DNA of 8,546 bases from Arthrobacter sp. (GTDB lineage: Bacteria; Actinomycetota; Actinomycetes; Actinomycetales; Micrococcaceae): the NCBI GenBank assembly GCA_025464545.1, contig JAODMA010000249.1, forward strand, positions 1 through 8,546, in the 5' to 3' direction. How positions within the stretch are numbered: the stretch's first letter is position 1; each line of letters starts with the position of its first letter. Below are positions 6,629 to 8,546 of the stretch, in pieces. The notes under the pieces are model-generated. The model was not told the DNA's origin. It did no database searches and saw only the letters and a list, made by a program, of their open reading frames with translations. Both the position numbers and the translations under genes were made by a program.

Positions 6629-7240
6629 TTAGCCCTTGCCGCCCACGTCGCCGCCGTCGCTGCCCTCCCCGCCCCGGGTAAGGCGCCGCTTTGCCATCAG
6701 CGCCAGGGCGACCAGGATCCCGACAGCCGTTCCGACGAAGATCACGAGGCTCCACGGGAACGGCTCTGCGGCGTTCGGCACCGGGGCCGGAGTCGCCGTG
6801 GCGCCGGGTTGGGGGGTGGTCAGCGTGGGGACCGCAGGGGCCGCCGTCGAACCCGCTCCTCCTGCCGTGGCGGTGAAGCTGAAGTTGCCTTCAATCGGGT
6901 GGGAGTCGGAGCTGACCACGCGCCACGCCACGGTGAACACCCCGGCGGGGGCGCCCGGTTTCAGCTTCTGCGAGGCGGTGTTGTCCACGATTTCCACATT
7001 GCCGTCAGCCCAGTTGTTTCCCGCGGCGTCGGTCACCAGGATCTGGGATCCCAGCACCAGGGGGTTCCTGTTGAAGGTGATCGAGACCTGCTCCGGCGGC
7101 GTGGACACGGTGGCGCCAGGGGCGGGGCTGGTCGATTCCGCGGCGTCGTGGGCCGAGGCCGGATCCACGGCCCAGACCAGGGCGGAGACGAGGATCATGG
7201 CACCGAGCACGGAGCTCAGCAGCTGTCGGATCAGGCGCAT
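6629..7240 (-). CDS. copC: CopC-type copper-binding protein, membrane anchored
   Basis: A 203-residue exported protein. Residues 1-30 are a signal peptide (MRLIRQ, hydrophobic core, then DPASA), and cleavage before H31 would leave His as the first mature residue, the expected N-terminal copper ligand of CopC. The CopC domain runs to about 125: HDAAESTSPAPGATVSTPPE, ITFNRNP, VAWRVVSSDSHPIEGNFSF. D112 and H114 in SDSHP are the other expected Cu(II) ligands, so the site looks complete. A Pro/Ala/Thr-rich linker (about 127-160) leads to a membrane helix (about 162-183) and a short positively charged, Gly-rich tail, so the domain probably sits outside the cell, tethered to the membrane. ATG at 7240 has AGGAG 10 nt upstream and gives a proper signal peptide; an earlier in-frame start at 7312 would put 24 unlikely residues before it. 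No CopD or copper ATPase gene is adjacent in the window. Copper binding is known for the family; its role here (storage, delivery or resistance) is inferred. Confidence 0.92.
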   Translation of the reverse strand: MRLIRQLLSSVLGAMILVSALVWAVDPASAHDAAESTSPAPGATVSTPPEQVSITFNRNPLVLGSQILVTDAAGNNWADGNVEIVDNTASQKLKPGAPAGVFTVAWRVVSSDSHPIEGNFSFTATAGGAGSTAAPAVPTLTTPQPGATATPAPVPNAAEPFPWSLVIFVGTAVGILVALALMAKRRLTRGGEGSDGGDVGGKG

Positions 7241-7350
7241 GGGCTGACTACTCCTAGTGTTGGCTTGCTTACAGACTAGGCGAAATCGGCGGATCGGCCG
7301 GTCCGCGCCCAATAGGATTCAAGTAACCACCCACATCTCCCGGAGGACTT
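7241..7350. promoter_or_regulatory. Divergent promoter region of copC and the purine permease
   Basis: This 110-bp gap must serve both genes. Position 7289-7306 is an 18-bp near-palindrome (GCGGATCGGCCGGTCCGC, one mismatched pair), a possible shared operator. TAGGAT (7313-7318) could be a -10 for the permease and TAGTCT on the minus strand (7278-7273) one for copC, but neither has a good -35 partner. I see no copper-responsive box that I recognise. GGAGGA (7342-7347) is the permease ribosome site, unusually close to the start. Confidence 0.4.
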
Positions 7351-8546
7351 ATGCTCAAGCAGGGCTCGGCACTGGACCGGTATTTCAAGATTTCCGAGCG
7401 GGGGTCCAACTTCTCGCGAGAGATTCGTGGCGGCTTCGCTACGTTCTTTGCCATGAGCTACATCGTGGTGCTGAATCCGCTCATCCTCTCCGGTCCCGAT
7501 TCCTCCGGCGCAATCCTCGGCTTTCCCGCCGTCGCGGCAGTCACCGCTTTTGTCGCCGGCATCCTCACCATCCTGATGGGGGCTTGGGCGAAGCACCCCT
7601 TTGCGATGGCAACCGGCCTGGGCGTCAATGCCTTCGTCGCCGTCACGGTGGCGACCAATCCCGGGCTGACGTGGCCGGACATGATGGGCCTCGTGATGCT
7701 CTCCGGCGTCACCATGCTGATCCTCGTCCTGACCGGATTCCGGACCGCCGTATTCAGGGCCGTACCGGAGGGACTGAAGACCGCGATCGTGGTGGGCATC
7801 GGCCTCTTCATCGCCCTGATCGGACTCGTCAATGCGGGCTTCGTGCGCCGCATCCCCGACGTCGCCGGCACGACCGTTCCGGTCGGCCTGGGCTTCGACG
7901 GCAAGCTCCTGGGCTGGCCTACTCTTGTGTTTGTCTTCGGACTGATCCTGACCATCGCACTCGTGGTCCGCAAGGTCAAGGGCGCGATCCTGATCGGCAT
8001 CGTCACCTCGACCATCCTGTCCGTGATCCTGGAATTCACCCTGCATATCGGCCCCAGCTTTGACGGCAAGAACTTCAATCCCCAGGGCTGGTCCCTGGTG
8101 GCCCCGCAGTTCTCCGAATGGGCTGCCCCGGACCTGTCCCTGATCGGCAAGGCCAACCCGTTCGGCGCCTTTGAACACCTGGGCTTCGTCGCCGCAACCC
8201 TGCTGGCCTTCGTGATCCTGCTGAGCATCTTCTTCGACGCCATGGGCACCATGGTGGGCCTGGCCACGGAGGCCGGCACCATCGACAAGGACGGCAACAT
8301 CCCCAATGTCGACCGCGTGCTGCAGGTGGACGCGCTCGGCGCCATCGTGGGCGGCGGAACGTCGGTGTCCTCCAACCAGATCTACGTGGAATCCGGCGCC
8401 GGCATCGGGGAAGGCGCCAGGACCGGCCTGGCCTCGATCGTCACCGGCCTGCTGTTCCTCGTGGCCATGTTCTTCACCCCGCTGATCAACCTCGTGCCGT
8501 TCGAGGCCGTCGCCCCGGCCCTGGTCGTTGTCGGCTTCATGATGGT
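7351..8546 (+). CDS. NCS2-family (AzgA-type) purine base permease, C-terminus missing
   Basis: The first 398 residues of a proton-coupled nucleobase transporter in the cytoplasmic membrane; the stop lies beyond the window. Family marks appear in order: RYFKISERGSNFSREIRGG (10-28), the first helix with FATFFAMSYIVVLNP (29-43), MATGLGVNAF (86-95), LSIFFDAMGTMVGLATEAG (291-309) and the substrate-region stretch GGGTSVSSNQIYVESGAG (334-351) followed by RTGLASIVTGLLF. About ten hydrophobic segments are visible. These features match the AzgA/PbuG branch (adenine, guanine, hypoxanthine) rather than the uracil/xanthine branch, but the exact base is inferred. ATG at 7351 is the only possible start, since an in-frame TAA at 7324-7326 precedes it and no other start codon lies between. 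GGAGGA ends 3 nt before the ATG. The gene is divergent from copC. Full-length members are about 450-490 residues, so most of the protein is here. Confidence 0.93.
   Translation, partial: MLKQGSALDRYFKISERGSNFSREIRGGFATFFAMSYIVVLNPLILSGPDSSGAILGFPAVAAVTAFVAGILTILMGAWAKHPFAMATGLGVNAFVAVTVATNPGLTWPDMMGLVMLSGVTMLILVLTGFRTAVFRAVPEGLKTAIVVGIGLFIALIGLVNAGFVRRIPDVAGTTVPVGLGFDGKLLGWPTLVFVFGLILTIALVVRKVKGAILIGIVTSTILSVILEFTLHIGPSFDGKNFNPQGWSLVAPQFSEWAAPDLSLIGKANPFGAFEHLGFVAATLLAFVILLSIFFDAMGTMVGLATEAGTIDKDGNIPNVDRVLQVDALGAIVGGGTSVSSNQIYVESGAGIGEGARTGLASIVTGLLFLVAMFFTPLINLVPFEAVAPALVVVGFMM

Noticed and set aside
7276..8375. Two minus-strand open frames of 300 and 305 codons opposite the permease
   Set aside because: They overlap each other and lie over well-conserved NCS2 motifs; their products show no recognisable domain.

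Overview
The window looks like chromosomal DNA from a high-GC actinobacterium. Coding frames have G/C-rich third positions, several genes start with GTG, and the protein set (paired-domain universal stress protein, rifampin-phosphotransferase-like enzyme, LolA-like secreted protein next to an ABC ATPase, CopC, AzgA-type permease) fits Micrococcaceae such as Arthrobacter. That placement is an inference from gene style, not from a search. I see no insertion sequence, phage gene, CRISPR array, tRNA or rRNA.

Positions 1-5432 form one block on the minus strand, read right to left: a tandem universal stress protein (4401-5432); a 920-residue PEP/pyruvate-dikinase-type phosphotransferase with the three-part layout of rifampin phosphotransferase (1600-4362), 38 bp downstream with its own strong ribosome binding site; after a gap of about 230 bp, a secreted LolA/RseB-like protein (243-1370); and the first 66 codons of an ABC transporter ATPase (1-200), cut by the window edge. 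The first two genes look like an operon, and so do the last two.

Positions 5433-5898 are a 466-bp gap between divergent genes. It holds a plausible promoter for the stress-protein gene, three inverted repeats, and the upstream region of a plus-strand gene for a short, apparently degenerate FAD/NAD-binding oxidoreductase (5899-6537).

That gene converges on a minus-strand gene for a membrane-anchored CopC-type copper-binding protein (6629-7240), with a GC-rich near-palindrome between them. The CopC gene is divergent from a plus-strand NCS2/AzgA-type purine permease (7351 to the window end, C-terminus missing).

Functionally the window is a set of neighbouring small units: stress signalling plus a possible antibiotic- or phosphotransfer-related enzyme, an envelope protein plus exporter, a flavoprotein-like orphan, copper handling and purine uptake. 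I find no strong sign of a new multi-gene system. The items most worth a second look are a Glu-to-Gly change at a normally conserved ATP-site position of the phosphotransferase, the truncated oxidoreductase with its long upstream region, and the inverted repeats in the 466-bp gap.
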